A DNA stretch of 64,000 nt from Hirsutella rhossiliensis (taxonomy: Eukaryota; Ascomycota; Sordariomycetes; Hypocreales; Ophiocordycipitaceae). Position 1 is the first letter of the stretch. The number at the start of each line of letters is the position of its first letter. Location of the stretch: assembly GCF_020360975.1 (NCBI RefSeq), contig NW_025408674.1, positions 620,001 to 684,000 of the forward strand. The letters run 5' to 3'. The position numbers were made by a program, and so were the translations under genes. The notes beneath the pieces were generated by a model. It did no database searches, was not told the DNA's origin, and worked only from the letters and a program-made list of their open reading frames with translations. Positions 44,302-54,300 of this stretch are shown here, piece by piece.

Positions 44302-45489
44302 ATGGAGGCAATCGATTCCCAGCAAGGTTCTTTTGAGCCTCAATCGATGATGCAAGCCCTGGCTGCAGTGATGGACAAACTAGAAAGTGTGTGTGCAAGC
44401 CAAGAGGCCGAACGCGAAGAGATGCGATCGCAGATCCGAATCCTCCAAACAGCCGTCTCAACTCCGACTCCGGCAAATGAACCAGTCGCTCCTATCGAAC
44501 CGATGTCCGACAACACGCCTCAATCGATCGAGACATCCGAAAGAATCCCATCAAAGAGGGTAAAACCAACCTTGCCTGATCCGCCGAAATTCGATGGAAC
44601 CAGGAAAAACTTCCGTCCCTGGTTCTTAGAGATGAAAGCGAAATTGGCTGTGGACCGACAGGCATTCGACAATAAAGAAGCACTCTTCGCCTATGTGTAC
44701 TCCCGGTTGGCGGGAACAGCCCAGAACATGGCCGCTGCTTATTACGAACAGGGCGGTATCGATGGTGCTCGCTCCCCAGATCTGTTTCTCGACTACTTGA
44801 ACCGTCGGTACGGGGACCCGAACGCAAAGGCACGAGCACTGGATCGACTTCGATCGTTGAAGCAGAAGCCTGATGAGAGTTTCGCCAGTTTCTTCCCAAA
44901 GTTCGAGAAAGAGCTTGCCGATAGTGGCGGTGGCGAGTGGGCCGACGTGGTGCAAATCAATTACTTGGAAGGAGCAATTAATAATAGGCTCAAGTCGAGT
45001 CTCGTCAGTGCCGTCAGTCTCCCGAAGGATTTCAACAGCTACGCCGAGCTACTCTTGACGATTGGCTCGCGCCTAGATAGCCTCAATTTCCACCAACGAC
45101 AACAAGGCCGCGAGCAGAGGTCAAGAAAGGAGTATGGTCGTTTATCCGAACCGCTCGAGTCCCGACAAAAGCCCCCGTCACCCGGATCGCCAACCACGTC
45201 GTCCCCGTCCGATGATCAGATGGATTGGGAACCCGTGAAAGCAAATCGGTTGATAAACGGCAGGAGGGCCCCGGAGGAAAAGCAATTTGTTCCGTTGGAG
45301 GAGCGCAAATGTTACGAGTGCGGGAAGCTTGGCCATCTTGCGGCCAAGTGTCCCGGAAGAGCGGCGGCAGCAGAGAGTCAAGGTCCGTGTCGAAGAGAAG
45401 ACAAGAAGCTCGAGCAAAGCACCAAGAGCCCGCGGAGAGTTCTAGCGGGGATACCTCCGATGACCATTCGGAAAACGAGTAGCTCCTGA
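44302..45489 (+). CDS. gag: Gypsy Gag polyprotein
   Basis: The 395-codon frame forms the capsid and nucleocapsid of the retrotransposon particle. The N-terminus has a helical heptad-like segment. A retrotransposon Gag domain lies around residues 95-260 (PPKFDGTRKNFRPWFLEMKA onward). A single CCHC zinc knuckle, CYECGKLGHLAAKC, lies near residue 335. The ATG at 44302 is about 450 bases after the LTR. The frame is intact, unlike pol, and ends with TGA at 45489; pol starts in another frame about 60 bases later. Confidence 0.9.
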   Translation: MEAIDSQQGSFEPQSMMQALAAVMDKLESVCASQEAEREEMRSQIRILQTAVSTPTPANEPVAPIEPMSDNTPQSIETSERIPSKRVKPTLPDPPKFDGTRKNFRPWFLEMKAKLAVDRQAFDNKEALFAYVYSRLAGTAQNMAAAYYEQGGIDGARSPDLFLDYLNRRYGDPNAKARALDRLRSLKQKPDESFASFFPKFEKELADSGGGEWADVVQINYLEGAINNRLKSSLVSAVSLPKDFNSYAELLLTIGSRLDSLNFHQRQQGREQRSRKEYGRLSEPLESRQKPPSPGSPTTSSPSDDQMDWEPVKANRLINGRRAPEEKQFVPLEERKCYECGKLGHLAAKCPGRAAAAESQGPCRREDKKLEQSTKSPRRVLAGIPPMTIRKTSSS

Positions 45490-45550
45490 CGAAAATCGCC
45501 GTCAGGAGCGCGCAAAGGCTGAGGCGGAATGGGCAACTCAGAAGGACGAG

Positions 45551-48500
45551 ATGGACTGTGAAGGCCTCTACGTAAATTTCGGTATCAATCGAGAGTATTT
45601 CACCACGGCCTTCGTTGACTGTGGTTGCCTGTGTTATGGGACCATCAGTGAGCGCCTTGCCCGCAAGCTTCACCTGCCGCGTATTCCGATTAAACCTCGA
45701 GCGTTGGAGCAGGTCAACACATTCTCACCCGAGGCCATCTGTGCCGTGACCTACTTCGACTTCGATATCGACGGGTACCAGAAGAAAAGAGCTTTTTTCT
45801 ACGTTGTGCGAGACCAGACCGATCCTGTGATTCTGGGCAAGAAGTGGTTGAACCAGGAGGATGTCACCTTGCGATTATCGCAGAACCTCTTGCATATCGG
45901 GACGCACGACCATTGGGTGAAAGGCCGAGACCCGAAGGAGGAGGAACGGTGCAACATACGAGGACAGGCGGCGTTCGTGTTCGCCGGAATGGTTCGCCGA
46001 GCAAGAAAGTTCAAGCATCGAGACGATGGAGTGCGGATCTTCGCCGCAAGCCTGAAAGACATTGAGAAGGCATTGACTCCGAGGAAGAAGTCAGACCCGA
46101 GAGAAGCTGCCCCGTCACTACCACGAGTACCTATCCGTCTTCGACCGCGACCAAGCGGACCAACTCCCACCGCGTCGTCCGGGGTGTGATCACAAGATTC
46201 AGTTAGAGAGAGTCCTGATGACAAGGAGAAAGAACCGCCGTGGGGACCATTGTACGGCATGTCACGAGAAGAGCTCATTGTTCTGCGAAAGACTCTCACT
46301 GAGCTACTCGACAAGGGTTTCATTCGAGCAAGTAGTTCTCCAGCGTCAGCACCAGTTTTGTTCGTGAGGAAGCCCGGTGGTGGTCTGCGCTTTTGCGTGG
46401 ACTATCGAGGATTGAATGCGATCACCAAGAAAGACCGATATCCCTTGCCGTTGATCGAGGAAACTTTGCGGTCGCTGTCCAAGGCCAAGTGGCTCACCAA
46501 ACTTGACGTTATCGCAGCATTTCACAAGATTCGCGTCGAGGAGGAGACGAGTGGAAGACAGCATTCAGAACACGTTACGGACTCTACGAATGGCTTGTCA
46601 CGCCATTCGGGTTGACGGGTGCTCCGCAACGTTTCAGCGTTACATAAACCACACGTTGCGAGATTTCCTCGACGAGTTCTGTTCCGCTTACATTGACGAC
46701 ATCTTGATCTACTCGAGCGGTTCGCTCGCAGATCATCGCAACAAAGTCAGGCAGGTCCTTGCTCGACTGCGAGATGCAGGCCTGCAGATTGATATCGACA
46801 AGTGTGACTTTGAGGCAAAGAGTGTCAAGTACCTGGGCTTCATCGTCGAAGCCGGGAAAGGTATCCGCGTGGACCCGGAGAAGGTGCAGGCAATTCAGCA
46901 GTGGCAGCGACCCCGTTCTGTCAAAGGCGTCAGAAGCTTTCTGGGGTTTGCCAACTATTACCGGCAATTCATTCCCAGATTCTCCAACATCGCCGCGCCT
47001 CTAACGGCGTTAACAAAGAAGGATGCGGTGTTTGCGTGGTCGAAGGAGTGCGACAAGGCCTTCGAGGAGTTGAAGGCTCTTCTGACCAGTGCGCCGGTCC
47101 TTGCGCAATGGGATCCGGATAGAGAGACGATTGTGGAGACGGATTCATCCGGTTATGTCACAGGAGGGGGCGCTCTCGCAAAAAGGGCGATGACGGCATC
47201 ATGCGGCCTGTGGCCTTCTTCTCAAAGAAAAACGCACCGGCGGAGTGCAACTACCCAATCCACGATAAAGAGCTGCTGGCGATCATTCGCTGCCTTGAGC
47301 ATTGGGACGCCGAATTGAGGAGTGTGAAGTCCTTTACCGTTTTGACGGATCATCTCAACCTCCGTTACTTCACCAAGAAGCAGCAACTGAGTGAACGTCA
47401 GGCGCGATGGGCTGAGACGCTATCGCGGTACAGCTTCACCATCAAGCATCGACCGGGCAAAGAAGCCGTCGTACCGGACACGCTGTCTCGACGAGAACAG
47501 GACATGCCGCACAGCGCCGAAGATGATCGGTTGCAAGGACGACGTGTTCAGCTGCTGCAACGTAACAAGGGTGGCCTGGTGACAAAAGTCAAGAGCGGTT
47601 ATGTCACCAAGGGCGACACGGATCAACCCGATGACGCAACAACTGACCAAGACGACTCAATCGAAAACCCTTTCTCGGACCCGGAACTGCAGAAGTTATG
47701 GGACGAAGGTGTCAAGAAGCACAATCGTTATTGGCTCATCCGAAAGGCCGTACAGCAAGGCGAGAGGCGTCTGCCGTCGCATTGGGGACTGCCCGTGATG
47801 CTCTCGGAATGCTCGATTGACGATGGACAGCGGCTCTGCTGGCGAGAGCGAATTTGGGTGCCGAACCACGAACCCTGCGCACGCGGCTTATGCAGGAGAC
47901 GCATGACTCAACGCTTGCAGGACACCCCGGACGGGACATGCTGAAGTCCTTGTTGAGCCGCAAGTTTTATTGGCCAGGCCTCGATTCAGACGTGCGTCAA
48001 TTTGTGAGAAATTGTGATGTGTGTGGCCGAAGCAACATTTGGCGAGAGAAGCGTCGCGGTTTATTGAAGCCGCTACCTATTCCAGACAGGATCTGGTCGG
48101 AGCTGTCAATTGACTTTGTGACAGACCTGCCACCAACCAAGTCGAACGGTTCGACCAACCTTATGGTCGTGACGGACAGACTGTCCAAAAGTGTCGTTCT
48201 TGAGTCATTGAAGGACATCACGGCCGAGACGACGGCCAGAGCATTGCTACGGAACGTGGTGCAACACCATGGCGTGCCGCGCGCGATCGTCACTGACCGT
48301 GGCACGCAATTCACCAGTAGACTATGGCAGAGGCTCTGCGAGCTGCTACGCGTGAAGCAAAGATTGTCTACGGCGTGGCATCCGAGACTGACGGTGCAAC
48401 AGAAAGGGCGAATCAGGAAGTCGAGAGATATCTGAGGATCTTTGCTGCTTATGCTCAGGATAACTGGGAAGAGCTGTTGCCAGCGGCCATGATGGCCATC

Positions 48501-49113
48501 AACAATCACAACTCGACGTCGACAGGCCTGAGCCCGTTCTTTATCACGCATGGGTATCATGTTGACCCGATACAAGTCAAGGAGAAGTTACGGACGGACG
48601 GAAGGTCCCCAGTGACCAGGGCTGAAAGCATTGTGCAACGATTTCGAGAGGCAACGGAATGGGCCCAGGCGGCAATTGCGTCAGCGCAAGAGCAGCAAGA
48701 GAAGAACGCCAATTCGCGAAGACAGCCGTCAGACCAGTTCAAGCCTGGAGACAAGGTATGGCTGCGACTTCGCAACATCCGATCCAATCGGCCATCCAAG
48801 AAGCTCGATTGGCTGTCGGCCAAGTACACCGTCCTGGAGACCATTGGGTCACACGCGCAGGCTGGACACGCCTCCGGGAATACACAACGTGTTCCACGTG
48901 TCGCTCTTACGCTTAGCAGCGGACGATCCGCTACCGTCACAGACGTCGGATGACTACCGCCCACCGGCCATTTTGACGGACGATGGCGAGCTGTGGGAAG
49001 TGGAAGAGATTCTGGACAGGAAGAAAGTCGGGAGAGAGTGGAAAGTGTTGGTGAAATGGGTCGGATGGATAGGTCCGACGTGGAGCCAGTCAAGTACGTC
49101 GCAGACACAATAG
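45551..49113 (+). pseudogene. pol: Gypsy Pol polyprotein (protease, RT, RNase H, integrase, chromodomain), frameshifted
   Basis: Protease: FVDCGCLCYGTIS (45600-45640), with Cys in the middle of the usual D-S/T-G. Reverse transcriptase: [20 protein letters not shown] and, in another frame, YIDDILIYSS near 46690. RNase [25 protein letters not shown] and [10 protein letters not shown]. Integrase: an HHCC finger ([15 protein letters not shown]) and a D-D-E core (IDFVTDLPP, IVTDRGTQF, and the Glu of TDGATERANQE). The C-terminal chromodomain reads ELWEVEEILDRK...WKVLVKWVGWIGPTW near 48990-49080. At least six single-base frame changes break it (near 46200, 46550, 46630, 47185, 47890, 48400 and 48860); two read as a missing G and one as an extra G. 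The LTRs by contrast are nearly identical. Confidence 0.92.
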
Positions 49114-49202
49114 CACTGGCTAGGTATGAAGAAGTTCATGGGAAAGTTGGATCGAAACCACCCCAATCGAAACGATCGAAACGGGGAGGAAGGAGGGGTT
49201 AT

Positions 49203-49391
49203 TGTAACGGGCTGAGCCCGTGAGGGTCTCGGCTCCGCTCTCGACAAGACCCACCGGAGCTCCGCTTATAAGCTCGTGCCATCTTCGAGAGCTTTCCTTT
49301 CTTTTCTTTTCTTCTTCTTTTCTCCTTAGCTTTAGGATACTCGTCGCAGTCGCTCAGCTAGTTGTCAACACACTCAGTTGAGACCGTTACA
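49203..49391 (+). repeat. Gypsy 3' LTR
   Basis: It is 189 bp with TGTAACGG...CCGTTACA ends. It follows the polypurine tract and is followed by the target duplication GCGAG. Confidence 0.93.
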
Positions 49392-49396
49392 GCGAG

Positions 49397-50475
49397 CGTC
49401 TAAGTACATGGGAAGGAAGTCCTGCTTGTCGATATGATGGATCCCAGCGAGCATTTTCTCTTGAACCTTTCGGCCGTATATGGTTTTCAACGGCGAAAAG
49501 CACCCGACATCAAGAGGCTGCAAGAGATGTGAGGAATGTGCAGGCATTTGGAGTACTACGATGGAATTGGCCGTACAGTACTTGTCAAATTCCGGCGTGA
49601 CGTGACTGCCGTGCCCGTCGAGAATAAGAAGTCGATGCGTACCAACCGTACGGCGCCGTGTATTCGGATCAAAGACTTCCTTTAACCAATTCAAAGCAAG
49701 GTCGTCGGAAGTCCAGCCATTCTCACTAACGGCGATATGCCAGTCATCGGGCACTCCTGATTCGTACCAGCTTGCTTGGTGTAACTTGCCCTGGAAGATA
49801 ACCTTCGCCGGTAAAGCCCAACCTTGGCAGTTGATAGACTCGATCACAGTAACCCATTCTCGATTTCCAGGCTGCGTGAGTACTGCCCGACCTCGCCGGT
49901 CAGACCGGGTAAGGACTCTCGCCGTTGCAGCGACTCCATTTGAAACCCCGTCTCATCAAAGTTATAGACATCCTCGTCAAGAATCCCCATTTCTGTTTCG
50001 TCGCCGCGACTCGATCGTACCATCCTTGGATCTTTTGGGGTCTTCGCATTTGGCTCGTTGGTAGTCGTATCGGCGAGTACTTTGCCTTGATTTCGCCGTG
50101 GCGGCCAACAAACTTCCGCACCCAGTTTTCCCCGACAGGATCTTTGCCTCGCTCGGAAAGCAATAAGTTGGCCATCCGACGAGTGTAAGCCACTGTCGGC
50201 GGCATTCCTCGCTCGTCCATCGACAAGATCCATTGTACCAGGGCAGTCTCTTCCGTCGCCGTCAACTTCAGGTTGTTCATCTGAGCGTCGCGTCGGCGAA
50301 TGACACCGCGCAGTCGATCAGATACTGTCGATTGAGGACGTCGTATGCGGCCGCAGCCTTGCGGGTACTTTTGAATTGGCCCTGCTGATAGGCCCTGACG
50401 GCGAGCAGGACCCGTTCTTCGCGTGGAACCGATTGGTCTCCCGTTGCCGTCATAGTGCTCGGTTTGTCTTGCCAT
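49397..50475 (-). pseudogene. Fot1-type transposase, N-terminal and catalytic part
   Basis: This is a DDE transposase with CENP-B-like DNA binding. The ATG near 50475 is about 30 bases inside the right TIR. A helix-turn-helix region with MARQTEHYDGNGRPIG and VSDRLRG is followed by a second binding segment (TATEETALVQWILSMDERGMP, GENWVRKFVGRH). The catalytic blocks are YNFDETGFQM near 49950 (other frame), LLILDGHGSHVTPEF near 49600 and HLLQPLDVGCFSPLK near 49500, giving D-D-D. Two frameshifts, near 49985 and 49850, break it. The gene is cut at 49397 by the gypsy insertion. Confidence 0.9.
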
Positions 50476-50549
50476 AAGTGTGGGTCGCCGCGTGGAGACT
50501 TTTTCTGACCGAGTAGGGGGTCTGACCGGGAAGGGGGTGGATTACGTTA

Positions 50550-51084
50550 GTATGCCCCACAAATGGCCTGAGCGCTGCTGAGGTAACCACAACCACCACG
50601 GTGGCCTCCCCTCACCTAGCTAGCAACAAAGACAAGACGAATACAAAAACACACCGGTTAACCCCAACTCTTTGCATATGCAGAGGCCTGCCAACAAAGA
50701 CAGAACTTCTTACATTCATTTTAGATAGACGACAATGACCAGATTGACTCTTACCTTCCTATTTTTAACCTTTGCGAGACTTCATGAGTCTCGCAGAAGC
50801 GCTGGCGTCTGGAGAGACTGTGCCAACAATCGGGAGTCCAAAGAGGGTTGTTGTGGTGGATTGCGGCTTGTCAGAGAAGGAGGCGGAGACGGAGACGGAG
50901 ACGGCTTCGGTGATTGAAGTCAAGGTACCTGAGCCTCCTCGGTGCACCACCCGGCCGGGTCGCGTGATCAATAGGCCAAGAATCGAGTAATATGTTCAAT
51001 TCTCTTTCAAATGAGATGGTTTTTATGTACTTATCATCATATTTCATCGGAATACAAGCAGTTCAAGTTTGGGAGTTTTGGTGA
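50550..51084. other. Interval between the Fot1 element and the LINE
   Basis: It begins with the end of the 96-bp tandem unit (50562-50586). A short plus-strand frame at 50772-50990 has an acidic GAGACG-repeat segment and no recognised domain. An overlapping frame from ATG 50735 starts with a hydrophobic stretch but has no further support. Confidence 0.4.
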
Positions 51085-51363
51085 GGCTAGTGTCGTTTTT
51101 TTTTTTTTGCTTGTATTACGCCCGGAGGGTTCCCCCATAGAGCCACTACGCTAGCCTATCTACCTTCTGTACATGGTTGCATCTCACCCAAAGCCCCACG
51201 CTTCTTTCATCTGATTCCAGCCTCGTTCGCTATGACATGACAGGCCTACTTGAAGGTCAGTTTCTCCAAGTGTTCAGCGTCCTACCTTCAGCGACTGAAG
51301 CGCGGTCTGCCAAGTTGAAGGCTGTTGTGTTAGTATGGTTGTTCTTGATCAGCACATGGTCCG

Positions 51364-54300
51364 TTACCGGTCCATTCTGAAGCGTTTTGTTGCCAATGCG
51401 AACTGTATTGTCGCCCGCACAGCCCCCATATCAGGCTGCCACTTGTCATCGTCCGCCTCTGCCTTGCCTCCTAGGAAGAAAGACAGGTCTCCCATCTTTC
51501 CGCCTGCATATCGACGCATGATCTCTCGTTGTGCCGTCCATCTCCTGCATCGAAAGAGGAAATGTTCCACTGTTTCTGCCGACTGTCCGCAAATGCACTC
51601 ATCCGACTCCACTGCCCCGATTTTGCAGAGGTAGCTATTCAGCCGCGATTTGCCAGTTCGAAGCTGTATCAGCACTTCGGATTCCTTTCTTGTCAGTTCG
51701 TCGTACAGCTTGCGGGTGTGCTTGCCCGGCAATGCCTTATCGATGCGCTTCGAGTACTTGCCAACTCCTTCTGCAATCTGACGGACTCGAGTGAGTCCGT
51801 TGAGCAGCAATCGTAACGTCGTTGACCTGGCCTGAAACGTTGCTGGTTCGGCGACGCATTCATCTCGCGTTGCTCTTTTCGCTTGCCTTTTGGCTAGTGG
51901 CCCGAGAGTGAACTCCTCGTCCCTTGCAGGCACCCAGCGAAATCTGACACTACAGCCTCTTTTCGCTAGGAACTCAACAGATCCGTATATCGCCCGTATC
52001 GTGCATTGACCAGACTGCTGCCGCGGCCGCCCGATGACTTGCAGGGCAGAACGATTGCTCGTCACAACTGTGAGATCTCGATCACGGAGACCTAGAGGTA
52101 CACACCTCAGGGCCGTGGCGATTGCCTCGAGTCCTGCTGTGTAGGCATTCTGCTCATCGCTGGGGCCGAGGGTGACGGAGTAGCTGGCCAGCACCCCGTC
52201 TGCGCTGTCGCAGGAAGCATCCCGAACGACGCCTCCCAACCCGACCTTGCCTTTTCTTTGTGAACTGGACGTCGCGATAGTGATATCCTCTGGGTCATCC
52301 GGCCTCATTGTCTCTACTCGGTCTGCCTCGTAAGTTGCCTGCACTCGTTCATCCCATGGCGCGAGTGCGAACTCGTCGATGGTTTCCAGGCGCTTGGTAT
52401 CTAGTCTTTCCATTGCCGAGGCGAGCTTCTGCATCGGCGAAGCATACCTTTTGTGCAGCTTGAGCCTTAACGATGTCAGAGGATGCGTCTTCGGTAGCGT
52501 GCGCATCCTTATCCAGAACTTCGCTGCCGCTTGGGCATGCCGTTCTCGGAATGACTGCACGCTGGCCTCGGCCTCGGCCACTGCTGTTGCCACTGTGCGG
52601 AAGCCTCCCGTGACAGCCTGGGCCCCGACTCGCTGGGCCCTCTCGATCCACGCTGCTTCCTTTGTCTTGCATGCATGCGACCATACATTGGAGGCATAGT
52701 CCATGGTCGGCGCTACGGTCGCAATGAATAGCTGCCTCGCCGTTTGTGGCGAGGCCATCTTCAGTCGTTTCAAGCACATGGCGGCGGCCAGCCCCTTGGC
52801 GGCTACTCCGGCGATATGCTCCTTGAAGCGGAGTGCTTGATCCATGATGACTCCCAGAAGCTTCACATTCTCCTTCGGCTTGACATCATTCTCTCTGATG
52901 GCGAAGGGCGAGTCGCTGTCGCGTTCTGCGATGCGTGTGAAGTGGATGACGGACGTCTTATTCGCTTCAAACGTGGCGCCGCTGCGCTTCTCCCAATCAA
53001 GCGCATCATCGATAATCGACTGAATACCATATCTGTTCGACTCGGCCGTTGGCCCAGTGACCCAGGCAGAGTAGTCGTCCACGAAGGCAATGGAGCCACT
53101 GTTGTTACTGATTCGCCTCTGCACCAGGTCCGCGTTGAAGAACAGGAATGCCACCGGTGATAGTGGAGATCCTTGGGGTAAGCCGGCCTGCGCCAGGGCT
53201 TGCTGCTCCGACGTGTACCCGTTGACAACCACTGATGCGGTCCGTTCCGAGCAGAAGGCATCTACCCACTTGACCAGGCGACTCGGAATGCCTCGAGCCT
53301 TCATCCTTTCAAGCAGCCGCTCTTTGCACACTCCATTGTACGCCCCTTTGACGTCGAAACTGACGAGACTCAGAACCCTGCCCATTCTCCAAGCCTTGTA
53401 GATCCGCTCCTGCAGAAGCGCGAGTGCTTGGTCTGCCGACCTGCGTTTCCGTGCACCAAAGTGGTTCGCGGGCAACAGCCCATGAGCTTCGACTGCATAG
53501 CTGATACGTTCTGCAACGACTGCTTCGAGGATCTTGCCCAGCGTTGACAGCAGCGAGATCGGTCGCCACGCCTTGGCCAGTCTGTAATCGTCCTTATCCG
53601 GCTTCCTCAGCGGAATGATCTTGGCCGTCCTCCATTGGTGGGGCACCACGCCCTCTCGAAGCGACGAGTCGAACAGCGTCCACACCCGATGCTTGACCAC
53701 GTGCCAGAGCTTCTTCCATACAATCGCAGGGAGGCCGTCCTCTCCAGGTGCTTTCCAAGACTTGGCCGTCATCACCTTTTCCTCAATCTCTTGCAAGGTG
53801 AGGTCGGGCATGGTTACCTCTTCTCTTTGCGGACGCTCACCTTCCCGTTCGATCATGGTTGGCAGAGGCGGGAAGAAGGTGCTCAGGAGCTCCTCGCCTT
53901 GCTCTGCTTTACCTTTGGTGATCGAGCCGTCGGCTCTCCTCAACGTCGGCACCTTGTCAACGAACATATCCGCGCCGGGTTTCAGATACTTGGCCACTTT
54001 CCAAATGTTGTTCTCGTCGGTGACGAAGTCGTCCCAATGGGACTTCTTCTGTTTCCGCAGGTTGTCGTGGTACTCCTTGGCAGCGTCCTTGGCCCGCTGC
54101 TCCAGATCCGGCCGCGATTGACCTGCTCTTCGCTGCGCCCTTGCTTGATTGCGCCAATACGTGTACATTTGCCGCAAACGCGTCAGGTCCTTTGTCCACC
54201 ATCGCTTTGCGTACGGCGGCGGCTGTGCTCGAGGCGTCAAATCATGAAGCACCTCGGTGACCACCCGCATGAGCTGATCCGCCTGCGTCTGCACCCCCAC

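Larger units (their letters stand above)
43670..49391 (+). mobile_element. Ty3/gypsy chromovirus LTR retrotransposon
   Basis: It is a 5722-bp element with LTRs at 43670-43855 and 49203-49391, both starting TGTAACGG and ending CCGTTACA. The flanking 5-bp duplication GCGAG lies at 43665-43669 and 49392-49396. The polypurine tract GGGGAGGAAGGAGGGG is at 49183-49198. Gene order is gag, protease, RT, RNase H, integrase and chromodomain, which defines a chromovirus. The element lies inside, and antisense to, the Fot1 transposase gene. Confidence 0.95.
42737..50547. mobile_element. Fot1/pogo-type transposon, interrupted by a gypsy retrotransposon
   Basis: Perfect 42-bp terminal inverted repeats (42737-42778 and 50506-50547) begin ACGTAATCCACCCCCTTCCC. 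They are flanked by TA at 42735-42736 and 50548-50549. Without the 5.7-kb gypsy insert the element is about 2.1 kb, the size usual for the Fot1/Pot2 group. A single minus-strand transposase gene fills it. Confidence 0.92.

Noticed and set aside
50735..50917. Second small secreted-peptide gene
   Set aside because: The hydrophobic start is weak, the downstream part is a GAGACG repeat, and no intron or promoter signals support it.
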